Assembly: GCA_017450065.1 (NCBI GenBank)
Contig: JAFSYI010000077.1
Location: forward strand, 1 to 55,702
Source: Lachnospiraceae bacterium
Lineage (GTDB): Bacteria; Bacillota; Clostridia; Lachnospirales; Lachnospiraceae
DNA: 55,702 nt
Reading direction: 5' to 3'
The position numbers and the translations under genes are program-made. Of the stretch, positions 15,822-25,055 are shown piece after piece. Below the pieces are notes generated by a model, which did no database searches, was not told the origin of the DNA, and saw only the letters and a program-made list of their open reading frames with translations. Within the stretch, counting starts at the first letter, position 1; every line of letters begins with the position of its first letter.

Positions 15822-16949
15822 ATGGATAAACTTAAGCTTATGACCATAGTCGGTACCAGACCGGAGATCATAAGATTATCTGCTGTTATCAAGTGCGCGG
15901 ATAAGTATTTTGATCATATTCTGGTACATACGGGACAGAATTATGACTATACGCTTAATCAGATATTTTTTGAGGATCTTAAGTTAAGAGAGCCGGACTA
16001 TTATCTTGAATCGGTGGGAGCCGATCTGGGTGAAACGATGGGTAACATCATAGCTAAATCATACTCGCTCATGAACCGGGTAAAGCCCGATGCGCTGCTT
16101 ATACTCGGGGATACCAACTCGGCATTATCTGCAATAAGTGCCAAGAGATTAAAGATACCCATCTTCCATATGGAAGCAGGTAACCGCTGCTGGGACTGGA
16201 ATGTCTCCGAAATGATAAACAGAAAGATAGTGGACCATATATCGGACATTAATCTTCCGTATACCGAGCATTCGAGAAGATATCTTCTGTCTGAGGGAAT
16301 CGATGGAAAGACTGTGTTTGTGACCGGATCTCCGATGCGGGAAGTACTACGGGATCATATGGATGATATCTTAAAGAGTGATGTGTTAAGCCGCCTTAGC
16401 CTTGAGAAACGGAAATACATACTTGTGTCTGCACACAGGGAAGAGAATATCGATATTGAAGAAAACTTCATGGATCTTATGAACTCAATAAATAATATCG
16501 CAGAGAAATATAAGATGCCTGTCATATATTCCACACATCCGAGATCAAAGAAGTTTATAGAGATGAGGGATTTCAGATTCCATCCTCTGGTTACGAACAT
16601 GAAGCCCTTCGGATTCCTTGATTACAACATGCTTCAGATGAATGCATACTGTGTGCTGTCCGACAGCGGGACATTGTCAGAGGAATCGGCAATGCTCGGC
16701 TTCCCCGGAGTGCTTGTAAGAACCTCAACGGAAAGACCCGAGGTGCTTGACAAGGGTACGGTGGTGATAGGCGGTATCAGCGGCTGTACGGTTGAACAGG
16801 CAACGGAGCTGGCAGTTGCGATGTACGAAAACAAAGAAGAGACGGTAATGGCTGAGGACTATGCGGATACAAACGTATCGGTAAAGGTTGTTAAGCTGAT
16901 CCAGAGCTATACGGATATAGTAAACAGAACGGTGTGGTTGAAACATTAG
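15822..16949 (+). CDS. capG: UDP-N-acetylglucosamine 2-epimerase-like CapG (FnlC)
   Basis: This 375-residue GT-B-fold epimerase inverts C2 to give UDP-N-acetyl-L-fucosamine, judged by its place after CapE and CapF. Family motifs include VGTRPEIIRLSAV, HTGQNYDYTLNQIFF, LGDTNSALSA, HMEAGNRCWD, HREENI and SDSGTLSEES. A 130-nt gap separates it from capF, with GGAGAGA ahead of the ATG. It is the last gene before the terminator. Confidence 0.9.
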   Translation: MDKLKLMTIVGTRPEIIRLSAVIKCADKYFDHILVHTGQNYDYTLNQIFFEDLKLREPDYYLESVGADLGETMGNIIAKSYSLMNRVKPDALLILGDTNSALSAISAKRLKIPIFHMEAGNRCWDWNVSEMINRKIVDHISDINLPYTEHSRRYLLSEGIDGKTVFVTGSPMREVLRDHMDDILKSDVLSRLSLEKRKYILVSAHREENIDIEENFMDLMNSINNIAEKYKMPVIYSTHPRSKKFIEMRDFRFHPLVTNMKPFGFLDYNMLQMNAYCVLSDSGTLSEESAMLGFPGVLVRTSTERPEVLDKGTVVIGGISGCTVEQATELAVAMYENKEETVMAEDYADTNVSVKVVKLIQSYTDIVNRTVWLKH

Positions 16950-16987
16950 AAAAGTTAAAGAAGTATTTGAGAATCCGGAATATAGAA

Positions 16988-17023
16988 GAAGACGGTTCCT
17001 GTCATGAACCGTCTTCCTTTTTT
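16988..17023 (+). terminator. Terminator between convergent genes
   Basis: GAAGACGGTTC (16988-16998), a 7-nt loop, GAACCGTCTTC (17006-17016), then C and TTTTTT. It ends the first polysaccharide operon and overlaps the last codons of the convergent HD gene. Confidence 0.85.
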
Positions 17024-18108
17024 AATCTGTTTATGGTAGGTTTATCCAAAACGTATCTGCTGTCGTAGGTCTTTGCAACATCGGCAACCTCAACATTCCT
17101 GTAGGCTGAATTTCTGGCAAGATCCACAACCTTGTTAGCGGATGTAAGGAGTACCAGCGGCCGGAATATATTATCCCGGTCGGTTTCAAGAACTATTGCC
17201 GTTTCACCTGAGGTAAGCTTTACGCATGTGCCTTCACTCAGGAATATGATAGTGGATGACAGGGCCTTGACCACATCCGGATCGAACCACTGCGGATTGG
17301 ATATCAGTACCTTAAGAGCCGCTATATAGGACATGGGTTCATTCCTGAGATCCATTGCCGTGAGACGGTCGAACATATCCGAAACAATGAGTATCTTTGA
17401 ACTGAGCACGAGCTTGCCTTTTTCCGGTTCCCTGTTGTTCTCAAACGCATCAATATGCTTATATGCCTGAAGCATGGCACGCTTGACACCCGGGATCGAC
17501 ATGAAACATTTATCAATAAGCTCAGCTCCGTCCAGCTCATATTTTTTCATCTTTTCGATGTCGGCAGGCTCAAGCACAGGTTTCCTGAGAAGCATCATGG
17601 GAATATTCATTTTCCCGATATCATGAACAAGAGATGCAAGGATCGTAGTCAGCTTTTCTTCATTATGGAGCCCCAGCTTACTGCTTATGAGAGCGCTGAA
17701 AATAGCCACATTGGATGAATGCTTGTACACATAATCCTCTGCTCCTCTTATGTTCTGAACGAATTCGATCGGGTGGTCTACCCTGCGGAATTCAGAAATA
17801 TAGGTATCGGCAAGGTATCTGAGCTTGACATACTTGCCTGTACGCTGCATGTTCAGCAGTTCTTCCATGAGTGAGAATTCCGATACTGTACAGAATTTCT
17901 CACGGTCGAGATCTTCATCTGTCATTTCCGGAAGCGGTTCATCAGGAGCGAGTACGTACACTCCGATGAGACCGAAATTATGTACTGAATTGATTACCTT
18001 TGATGTAAGGACGGATCCCCTGTCGTAAAGAAGCACTCCCCGCTTGTTATAGATGGGTTTTGCCAGCTTTGTTCCCTCTTTTAATTCTTCCCTCTTAACA
18101 AATCTCAT
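17002..18108 (-). CDS. HD-domain phosphohydrolase, degenerate HD-GYP type
   Basis: A 368-residue soluble protein. The N-terminal 60 residues form a DUF3391-like module (MRFVKREELKEGTKLAKPIY). The HD core has H130, then H162-D163 in LVHDIGKMNIP, so metal binding may survive. The region that should hold HHExxDGxGYP reads AYKHIDAFENNREPEKGK, with no GYP. It is therefore a divergent relative that may bind or hydrolyse another nucleotide, or act as a sensor. I chose ATG 18108 because GAGGA lies 8 nt upstream and homologues start MRFV; the frame extends to 18174. It faces the polysaccharide operon and has its own structured leader with a short overlapping ORF. Confidence 0.82.
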   Translation of the reverse strand: MRFVKREELKEGTKLAKPIYNKRGVLLYDRGSVLTSKVINSVHNFGLIGVYVLAPDEPLPEMTDEDLDREKFCTVSEFSLMEELLNMQRTGKYVKLRYLADTYISEFRRVDHPIEFVQNIRGAEDYVYKHSSNVAIFSALISSKLGLHNEEKLTTILASLVHDIGKMNIPMMLLRKPVLEPADIEKMKKYELDGAELIDKCFMSIPGVKRAMLQAYKHIDAFENNREPEKGKLVLSSKILIVSDMFDRLTAMDLRNEPMSYIAALKVLISNPQWFDPDVVKALSSTIIFLSEGTCVKLTSGETAIVLETDRDNIFRPLVLLTSANKVVDLARNSAYRNVEVADVAKTYDSRYVLDKPTINRLKKEDGS

Positions 18109-18193
18109 GCCTGTATTCCTCGTGTATAATATGTATTGCCCACTCCTTAGTCGGCAGCCAACCGTCGGAACCATCCGGAATTATGCTTCGCAT
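18095..18193 (-). CDS. 32-residue ORF overlapping the HD gene start
   Basis: A perfect AGGAGG (plus 18201-18206) lies 7 nt before an ATG that opens a 32-codon frame. It begins MRSIIPDGSDGWLPTKEW and ends 14 nt inside the HD gene in another frame. The site is stronger than that of the HD gene itself, which suggests a leader peptide coupled to HD translation, or a small protein in its own right. No match to a known family comes to mind. Its Shine-Dalgarno and ATG are buried in a predicted hairpin. Confidence 0.5.
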   Translation of the reverse strand: MRSIIPDGSDGWLPTKEWAIHIIHEEYRHEIC

Positions 18194-18206
18194 AATGGTT
18201 CCTCCT
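18167..18206 (-). promoter_or_regulatory. Leader hairpin covering ribosome-binding site and start codon
   Basis: On the minus strand GGAACC (part of the Shine-Dalgarno region) can pair with a downstream GGTTCC (plus 18167-18172). Between them is a perfect 7-bp hairpin ATTATGC-GAA-GCATAAT (plus 18180-18196) that contains the ATG of the 32-codon ORF. The arrangement would block initiation until the stem is opened. I find no match to a known riboswitch consensus. Confidence 0.5.
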
Positions 18207-18254
18207 ATTTCCCCATGCGACCGGGTTGATGTATTGATACATTGTGTTGGTAGG

Positions 18255-18284
18255 ATTTTAGCATAGATAATGGGTGTTTGTCTA
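18255..18284 (-). promoter_or_regulatory. Probable promoter of the HD gene
   Basis: Minus strand: TAGACA (plus 18279-18284), 18-nt spacer, TAAAAT (plus 18255-18260). It would give a leader of roughly 140 nt before the HD start codon, long enough for the structure described at 18167-18206. Confidence 0.5.
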
Positions 18285-18321
18285 TGTAATAGTGCCATAA
18301 GCCGCAAAAATCGGTTAATAA

Positions 18322-18350
18322 TTGATAAACAGGGGAATCTATGGTAAATT
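18322..18350 (+). promoter_or_regulatory. Promoter of the second glycosyltransferase operon, possibly leaderless
   Basis: TTGATA (18322-18327), 17-nt spacer, TAAATT (18345-18350). The predicted transcript start falls at or within a base or two of the ATG at 18357, and there is no Shine-Dalgarno sequence between. Confidence 0.5.
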
Positions 18351-18356
18351 ATTGGA

Positions 18357-19541
18357 ATGAGAATCGTTGTGAATGATATAGCCGCAAGTAAGACGGGAGC
18401 CCTGTCGATACTTCGGGATTTCCATAAATACATAGTAAATAATGATGCCGGTGAAAATGAATGGATATTTGTGCTGGGCAGCAGGCTGCTTGAAGAACGG
18501 GACAATATAAGGGTTATCGTGAGGGATGATGTAAAGTCAAGCCGTAAGAACAGACTTCTTTTTGATCTGAAGACAGGAGCGGCTTTTTTTGAAAGCCTTA
18601 AACCCGATGTACTGTTCTCCATGCAGAATACCCTTCCGGGAGGATACAGGGGCAGACAGGTACTGTACGTTCATCAGCCCCTGGGATATCAGGATTGGAA
18701 GGACTTTTCGCTGTTTAAGCCCGAAGAACATGAGTATGCCGTATATCAGAAGCTTATCGGCAGGATGATAGATTCTTCCGTTAAGCGTGCAGACAGGATC
18801 ATTGTTCAGACAGAGTGGATGAGAAGGGCAGTTGCCGCTAAAACCGGAGTGTCCGCAGACAGGATCGTTAAGATCATGCCTGATATAGATGTACCCGGGG
18901 CAGCATATAGAGACAATGCTGATATATCAGATGGATTGGTAATATCGGAAAGATCCGGTCATATTCAGAACTATGATACCGGCATAAATGTATCAGACGA
19001 TCAGGCAGAAAGCGGAAGAAAAAAGAATAATAAGTTCTTCTACCCTGCAGGTGAGATCCTTTATAAGAATCATGGCTGTATTCTGGATGCGGTGGAGATT
19101 CTTAAGAATAAGGGTATCAGTGATCTTACAGTGTCATTTACCCTTAATAAGGGTGATATACCGTATCTGGGTAAGTACCGGGACCATGAGCAGGTAAAGT
19201 ATCTCGGACGCATATCGAGAGATGATGTGTTTGAAAGATATAAAAAAGAGATACTGCTGTTCCCGTCATATATTGAGACCTTCGGTTATCCGCCTGCGGA
19301 AGCAAGAGCCGTTGGAGGATGTATACTGGCTTCGGACTGTCCGTTCTGCCATGAGGTTCTTGAAGGGTATAAGGGTGCTGCATACTTTGATCCGTTTAAG
19401 CCTGAAGAGCTTGCGGCACTTATGGAGAGGGCAATACGCGGAGAGCTTTTTGATGCAGGTACATGCGAAGATAATACCGTCAGGAGAGATCCTGCTCACA
19501 GCAGCTGGGCAAAAGTGCGGGAAGTTCTGCTAAATGGCTGA
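18357..19541 (+). CDS. Glycosyltransferase, GT4 family
   Basis: A 394-residue GT-B enzyme. The start MRIVVNDIAASKTGALSIL, the acceptor-side FSMQNTLPGG and YVHQPLGYQ, and the C-terminal pattern FPSYIETFGYPPAEARAVGG with a Glu-x7-Glu-like arrangement are typical of GT4 transferases in O-antigen clusters. It heads the second polysaccharide run, which points the same way as the first. The predicted promoter lies so close to the ATG that the message may be leaderless; an out-of-frame ATG at 18341 with AGGGGA ahead of it is a possible alternative entry point. Confidence 0.82.
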   Translation: MRIVVNDIAASKTGALSILRDFHKYIVNNDAGENEWIFVLGSRLLEERDNIRVIVRDDVKSSRKNRLLFDLKTGAAFFESLKPDVLFSMQNTLPGGYRGRQVLYVHQPLGYQDWKDFSLFKPEEHEYAVYQKLIGRMIDSSVKRADRIIVQTEWMRRAVAAKTGVSADRIVKIMPDIDVPGAAYRDNADISDGLVISERSGHIQNYDTGINVSDDQAESGRKKNNKFFYPAGEILYKNHGCILDAVEILKNKGISDLTVSFTLNKGDIPYLGKYRDHEQVKYLGRISRDDVFERYKKEILLFPSYIETFGYPPAEARAVGGCILASDCPFCHEVLEGYKGAAYFDPFKPEELAALMERAIRGELFDAGTCEDNTVRRDPAHSSWAKVREVLLNG

Positions 19542-19603
19542 GCCGGATGATGCTATGCCGGTTTACAGTGAAACTGTACATGTACTGATACAGGGGAGAC
19601 AAA

Positions 19604-20941
19604 TTGGGCACAGACTCTGAAATGAATAACAGAAAAATATGGTTTGCGGGTATATATTACGTGATCGCGGTCATGTTGTATGTACTCAATATGTTCTTTG
19701 AAGCGGTTCGTCCTGGAGTGCTTGCAACGGTATTCCTGATATGCGTAGCGATCGAACTCTTTATAAGAAAGGATATTACATTCGCGAAATTTATTGATAA
19801 GCTTGTTGCTGCTTATATTGCATATAATACATTGTCGGTAATATGGCTTGTAAAGAGCGGTATGCCGTATACGGTATATATACAGGAATTCGTGGTATCC
19901 CTCCTTCCGGTTATATTTTACTATACTGCCCACGATGGAACATCGTGGGAGCCCGTCGGCTTTGAGACATCAGAGAAATCCGGAAGATCAGGGAAGTTTT
20001 ACAGGAATTTCGTGTATGCTGTTCTGATATTGGGAGTGCTTGGAATACTGCTTCAGATAATAATGCCGCAGTTTTACATTGATTACTCATACAGGCTGAG
20101 CTTCGTGAGCAAGGCAGATGCTGCGACCTGCCGTGTAAGGATGGATTCGGTCGTGGGAAGTACCGTGCTTGGATTTATCTCGGTGGCTGCGATGCTTGCA
20201 TCCATCCCGTTTGTAATGTACGGAGCTGCTCCGGTTTCCGGGACAGTTGAGCGGGATATGGGGGATAAGACCGGTGCTTCAGTAAAGGATGCTTCCGGAA
20301 TAAAACGGATAAGGCTCTTTGGTATTGTATCTTTCCTCATTAATATGACAGTCGCGTTTATGAGCAATCAGAGATCGGCCATGGTTGTTGCCATACTGGT
20401 CATTCTGTACTTTAATTATCTGATCTTTTTTGTGTTCAGAACATTGGACAGGAAGTATTTTATCGTTGAACTTATTATTGTTCTGGCAGCTTTTGCGGGA
20501 TTGTGCGCGGTCAGAATGGATGCTGTTATGAAGATATACTACAGGCTCGTTTCGCTTCCGGATGCAATAGGTGAAAGAAGTGAACAGTGGATCGCAGCCG
20601 TCAATAATATGTACAGCACGTGGCTTGGCAACGGCCTTGGAGCGAACGGACATAAGGCACTTGGAATAGAGGATGCTCACGTTATAGCTGACGGAGGTCT
20701 TGTAAAGCTTTACTGCGAGCAGGGTATATTTGGCTTCTCTATGTTCATTTATATTATGATCTTAAGTCTTAGGAAGGGTCTTAAGAATCTTGGAACATCC
20801 TACGTGGAGCTGGGTATTGTTGCGGTGGCGCTGCTTCAGTCGGTAGGATCGAATATCCTGGCTTTTCAGCTGACCACGCCGATATTCTGGTATGCGGTCG
20901 GAAGCATCCATCATGCGGATGACCGGGTGAAAAACAGCTAA
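19604..20941 (+). CDS. O-antigen polymerase/ligase-like membrane protein (Wzy)
   Basis: This 445-residue protein has about ten to twelve membrane segments and a large loop with RSEQWIAAVNNM and GNGLGANGHKALG, which fits the Wzy/WaaL fold seen in repeat-unit polymerases. It probably joins lipid-linked repeat units on the outer face of the membrane. Start: TTG at 19604 with AGGGGAG just upstream; an ATG at 19622 is an alternative. Sequence conservation is low in this family, so the call rests on topology and on the neighbouring glycosyltransferases. Confidence 0.7.
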   Translation: MGTDSEMNNRKIWFAGIYYVIAVMLYVLNMFFEAVRPGVLATVFLICVAIELFIRKDITFAKFIDKLVAAYIAYNTLSVIWLVKSGMPYTVYIQEFVVSLLPVIFYYTAHDGTSWEPVGFETSEKSGRSGKFYRNFVYAVLILGVLGILLQIIMPQFYIDYSYRLSFVSKADAATCRVRMDSVVGSTVLGFISVAAMLASIPFVMYGAAPVSGTVERDMGDKTGASVKDASGIKRIRLFGIVSFLINMTVAFMSNQRSAMVVAILVILYFNYLIFFVFRTLDRKYFIVELIIVLAAFAGLCAVRMDAVMKIYYRLVSLPDAIGERSEQWIAAVNNMYSTWLGNGLGANGHKALGIEDAHVIADGGLVKLYCEQGIFGFSMFIYIMILSLRKGLKNLGTSYVELGIVAVALLQSVGSNILAFQLTTPIFWYAVGSIHHADDRVKNS

Positions 20942-21029
20942 AGCGGATAGCGGGAAAACACGGTAAGCAGGGCAGACAGAGTAAACAGAACGGCCCTGCA
21001 GCTGTCATTGCAGAAAGTGAGAGAGATAC

Positions 21030-22115
21030 ATGAAGGTCATGTGTATGTATCTGCCACAGTATCATACATTCCCCGAAAACGATAAATGGTGGGGCAAGGG
21101 TTATACGGAATGGACAGCCGTAAAGAAAGGGCACCCTCTGTATAAGGGACATATCCAGCCGAGAATTCCTCTGGACGGCAGGTACTATGATCTTGTAAAC
21201 GATGGTGTAAATACTCTTAAATGGCAGGCGGAGACGGCTCGTAAATATGGTATATACGGATTCTCCATATATCAGTACTGGTTCAGGGGGAGACAGCTTA
21301 TGCAGCGTCCTGCGGAGATACTTCTGGAGCACCCCGAAATAGATATCCATTACTGCATTTGCTGGGCAAACGAAAGCTGGACAAGGACATGGTATGGTCT
21401 GAGCGAGCAGGTTCTTATGCAGCAGGATTACGGAGAAGAGGAGGACTGGTATATACATTTTGAATATCTGCTTAAGTTTTTTAATGATGAGCGGTATATC
21501 AAAATCGACAACAGACCCGTCCTTCAGATATACAGAAGCTTTGACATAGACTGCCTGGACAGGATGCTTAACTGTTTTAACAAGTGGGCTCACGGTGAAG
21601 GCTTTGACGGAGTATATGTTATTTCGGGCAAGACAGCCGGAGAGCAGGAAACGAGGACTGAACTGATAGACGGATATTATTATTTTGAACCCGGCTATAC
21701 CCTGAAACACGATTTTTCAAAGATAAATGAAATTAAATATAATGTGTCCGTTCTATGGAACACATTATCAAACAGGATAAGGCGTGACAAAAAGCTTGAA
21801 AGAAGCATAAAGGCTTCGCTGATCCTTGACGGGATAAAAAACAGGGATTATAAGGAAAATGAATTCCCGGGGCTTATACCCGACTGGGACAATACGCCGA
21901 GACGTGATTACAAAGGACTGGTTTATAAGGGAACAAGTCCCGAAAAGTTCGAGGAAGTACTTCGTATACTCAAAGACAAGAAGGAAGGCCATAAGACGGA
22001 TTTCGTATTTATAAACGCATGGAATGAGTGGGGTGAGGGTGCAATGCTTGAACCCGATGAGTACAGAGGCTACGGATATCTCGAAGCTGTCAGGAGGGTG
22101 ACAGGCCGGGAGTAA
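21030..22115 (+). CDS. WbsX-like (GH99-like domain) polysaccharide protein
   Basis: This 361-residue protein opens with YLPQYHTFPENDKWWGKGYTEW and contains HYCICWANESWTRTW and NAWNEWGEGAMLEPDE, the hallmarks of the WbsX family found in O-antigen and capsule loci. The fold resembles endo-acting GH99 enzymes; WbsX proteins are often annotated as glycosyltransferases, but their exact role is not settled. No signal peptide is seen, so it should act in the cytosol. GAGAGAG precedes the ATG. The gap before it has a GCAGGGC/GCCCTGC inverted repeat without a T-tract. Confidence 0.85.
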   Translation: MKVMCMYLPQYHTFPENDKWWGKGYTEWTAVKKGHPLYKGHIQPRIPLDGRYYDLVNDGVNTLKWQAETARKYGIYGFSIYQYWFRGRQLMQRPAEILLEHPEIDIHYCICWANESWTRTWYGLSEQVLMQQDYGEEEDWYIHFEYLLKFFNDERYIKIDNRPVLQIYRSFDIDCLDRMLNCFNKWAHGEGFDGVYVISGKTAGEQETRTELIDGYYYFEPGYTLKHDFSKINEIKYNVSVLWNTLSNRIRRDKKLERSIKASLILDGIKNRDYKENEFPGLIPDWDNTPRRDYKGLVYKGTSPEKFEEVLRILKDKKEGHKTDFVFINAWNEWGEGAMLEPDEYRGYGYLEAVRRVTGRE

Positions 22116-22246
22116 GTACTCCGTTGGATCGCCATATTAACAGATCCGGGGCGGTAAAGTATGTAAAGTATTGGCAGACCGGAGCGGAAAAGCCTGTAAA
22201 TGTACAGGCCGCAGATTAGCGATGGTATGCATAAAAGGTAGAAAAG

Positions 22247-23293
22247 TTGGACAAGGTAAGCATAATCATAATCATATACAAGGTTGAGAAATATTTAAGG
22301 GAATGTCTTGAAAGCGTGGTAAATCAGACATACGAAAACCTGGAGATCATCTGCGTCGCAGGTAAGGGTGACACAGCCTGTGAGGCTATAGTGGATGAGT
22401 ATTCCGCTAAAGATAAAAGGATAGTAGCCATAAAGGCGGAACCTAAGGGAACTGCCGATGCGAGAAACAGGGGGCTTGATGCCGTTACCGGAGACTATAT
22501 CGCTTTTGTTGACGGAGATGACTATATAAAGAATGATATGATCGAGGTTATGCTTAACGCAGCAAAAAAGCATGAAGCGGATATTTCCGTTGTGGGGAAG
22601 TACTTTCTGTATGAGAACTGCGCCGATGGAACCGAAGAAAATCATGAGCAGCTGCTAAACGTAAGTGATGCGTTCAAGATCATTCTTTACCAGGAGGGCT
22701 TCTTCCTGCATCTGTGGGATAAGCTTTACAAAAAGGAGCTGTTTGACGGAGTCAGGTTTCCGGACGGGAAGCTGGTTGAAGACAGGCAGATGGCTCACAT
22801 GATAATCTCCAGGGCCGGCAGGATCGTTTATAACAGTGCGTCCAGGTACTATTTCAGGATAAGTGAGGACAGCGGCTCGAAGATAGAGGAGAACTTAAGA
22901 TTGTCCCTTAAGGCTGACTATGAGATCTGTAAAAGGCTTCTTGAACAGTTTGGCGATGATATAAAGCCTGCGGTTGATTTCTTCCTCGTAAATGAGAATC
23001 TTAGCGTTATCCAGAACAGCTTTCTTTATGATAATTTCTCAAAAGAACACGACAGGGAATATCTTGAGTACGTGAAGGTACATACCCCTGCCGTTAAGAA
23101 GGATCCGAGAGTCCCACGCAGTCTTAAGATAAAGATGGATATGTGCAATATAAGTCCGTATCTGTTCAGGTGGGTGACACTCTCAAGGAGGAAAAAGTTC
23201 CTCGCAGGACACAGAGCCTTCAGAACCGGAAATGACTGGAGCGCCACATTTAAGGCACAGGGCATCGGCGAAGCCTCACAATCGGTGCAATAG
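22247..23293 (+). CDS. Glycosyltransferase, GT2 family
   Basis: A 348-residue GT-A enzyme. The N-terminal domain shows SIIIIIYKVEKYLRECLESV, GTADARNRGLDAVTGDYIAFVDGDD with the metal-binding DGDD, and a later LWDKLYKKELF, as in many O-antigen GT2 transferases. The start is TTG 22247, with AAAGGTAGAAAAG upstream. The 130-nt gap before it holds a perfect 7-bp hairpin (GCCTGTA/TACAGGC, 22192-22209). Confidence 0.85.
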   Translation: MDKVSIIIIIYKVEKYLRECLESVVNQTYENLEIICVAGKGDTACEAIVDEYSAKDKRIVAIKAEPKGTADARNRGLDAVTGDYIAFVDGDDYIKNDMIEVMLNAAKKHEADISVVGKYFLYENCADGTEENHEQLLNVSDAFKIILYQEGFFLHLWDKLYKKELFDGVRFPDGKLVEDRQMAHMIISRAGRIVYNSASRYYFRISEDSGSKIEENLRLSLKADYEICKRLLEQFGDDIKPAVDFFLVNENLSVIQNSFLYDNFSKEHDREYLEYVKVHTPAVKKDPRVPRSLKIKMDMCNISPYLFRWVTLSRRKKFLAGHRAFRTGNDWSATFKAQGIGEASQSVQ

Positions 23294-23356
23294 AAAACGG
23301 ATAATATGTGCTGTTCTGAATAGTTACCATGGAAAAGGATAGGATACCGGTATCAT

Positions 23357-25054
23357 ATGTCAGATACTATAATAAATACAATTAAAAATAAACGGGTTCT
23401 CTTTGTATGTCGTGAGACATATTCACAGCCGCTTTGGTTTATTGCCGAAAGACTTAAAGAGGATAATGAGGTTGCATGCTTCTTTATAATGTCTACCGAA
23501 TGCAGCTATAATAAGTGCTATTATAATGTGAACACTTATTACAGGTTCAAGGAAGACCTCCCGGGGATCAAACTGTACGATGTAAGGGACATATGCGAAG
23601 AGTACACGAAACGTCTTGATGAAGCAGGTTATAAAAAACGCGGTCAGGTGCAGATGTTTAACAGGATATACCAGCCCGACAGAAAAACGGCATCAAGACG
23701 GAACGAACGCGAGCCGATAGCGGATATGAAATTCCTTGAAAAGATAGAAAAGGAGTATTCGCATTTCAAGAATCTCAATATGCAGCTTATGTGTTCGCAG
23801 GAGAATACAAGACATTATCATTTCAGGTATTACTGGTCGGTTACCAATTTTGACGAGAACATGCTCTGGCTCGAGCTTAATTATAAAAAGATCCTCGGTA
23901 TATTCGATGAGTTTAAGCCGGATATGATACTTGATTTTGATAACGCCGAGCTCCAGCGCACCATAATAAACGAGATCGCGTATACAAAGAAGGTGCCGTA
24001 TATCACGGTAGAGTATTCCAAGTTCGGATATTATAAATATCCCACCTTTCAGAATACAATAGGTATTGATGATTATGTGGTAAGACAGTACAATAAAAAT
24101 ATTAAGCTCTCCCCTGAGCAGCTGAAGGCCGAATACGATTACATATATGATTACAGGAGCAAATCCACAATAATGAACAAGGAATTTGCGGGTACCGTTA
24201 CCAGCCAGTATGAGCGTGATTCGATCATCTGGATATTGAGGGTGATGAGGGGCAAGTTCCATTATTTCTTCGATATGGATATAGCGAAGGGAAATCATAA
24301 GCTTAAGAAAACGAACCGGCTTCTGTACGCGCCCAGCCTGCCATACATCAGGCATTACTGGCAGGTAATGACTCTGCGGCGGAAATTCATGGGGAAGAAC
24401 AGGCTCTTTGAAGCACCGCTTGAAGGTGAGGATTACGTATACATGCCGCTTCATCTCATACCTGAGTCGACAGTATTTGTAAAGGCGTCATATTATGTGG
24501 ATGAATTAAGTCTTATAGAGGCGGTATCAAAATCCCTTCCGGTCGGATGGTGGCTCTATGTTAAGGAGCATCAGGCCATGCTCGGCGAAAGAAGTGTGGA
24601 ATTCTATAAGAAGGTACGCCAGCTTCATAATGTAAGACTGGTCCAGGTAAACCATTACCATGATCCCAAGCCCTGGATAATGAATGCAAAGGGAGTGGTT
24701 ACGATAGTGGGAACCACGGCTTATGAGGAGGCGCTGCTTGGAAGAAAGTCGATAATTTTCGGCGATGTCCCTTTTGAACTTATTGACGGTATAACCAAGG
24801 TACACAGCTACGAGGAACTTCCGGAGCTTATACGTGACTTCGGTGAGACGGACAATATACACTCCTGTGCGGCATATCTTAAGACGATAAAGGATGTGGG
24901 CTTCGAGATAGACCTGTTTTATCTCATGGCAAAGGCAGAGAAGATACTGGCACATGAAGAGGAACGGGATGAGAAGTTTAACGGGCAGATCGATGAGCTG
25001 ATGCGGTTCTACGAGGCAGGTTATGCACGGTGGATTTCCGAACACCGGTCCTGA
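23357..25054 (+). CDS. Capsule-synthase-like protein (KpsS/Kdo-transferase-like GT-B fold)
   Basis: A 565-residue protein without signal peptide. The C-terminal half carries VYMPLHLIPESTV, WWLYVKEHQAMLGER, WIMNAKGVVTIVGTTAYEE and GRKSIIFGDVPF. That order (His-rich loop, KEHP-like motif, TGT-x-x-E, then a nucleotide-contact strand) resembles capsule polysaccharide synthases of the KpsC/KpsS type. The N-terminal 250 residues are less familiar. The likely role is a sugar transfer in the same pathway. Immediately downstream is the long inverted-repeat region. Confidence 0.62.
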   Translation: MSDTIINTIKNKRVLFVCRETYSQPLWFIAERLKEDNEVACFFIMSTECSYNKCYYNVNTYYRFKEDLPGIKLYDVRDICEEYTKRLDEAGYKKRGQVQMFNRIYQPDRKTASRRNEREPIADMKFLEKIEKEYSHFKNLNMQLMCSQENTRHYHFRYYWSVTNFDENMLWLELNYKKILGIFDEFKPDMILDFDNAELQRTIINEIAYTKKVPYITVEYSKFGYYKYPTFQNTIGIDDYVVRQYNKNIKLSPEQLKAEYDYIYDYRSKSTIMNKEFAGTVTSQYERDSIIWILRVMRGKFHYFFDMDIAKGNHKLKKTNRLLYAPSLPYIRHYWQVMTLRRKFMGKNRLFEAPLEGEDYVYMPLHLIPESTVFVKASYYVDELSLIEAVSKSLPVGWWLYVKEHQAMLGERSVEFYKKVRQLHNVRLVQVNHYHDPKPWIMNAKGVVTIVGTTAYEEALLGRKSIIFGDVPFELIDGITKVHSYEELPELIRDFGETDNIHSCAAYLKTIKDVGFEIDLFYLMAKAEKILAHEEERDEKFNGQIDELMRFYEAGYARWISEHRS

Positions 25055-25055
25055 C

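Noticed and set aside
18108-18290. Cyclic-di-GMP riboswitch before the HD gene
   Set aside because: The leader is structured, but I could not match it to the conserved core of either known class.
22192-22209. 7-bp hairpin before the GT2 gene as a terminator
   Set aside because: There is no T-tract and the operon appears to continue.
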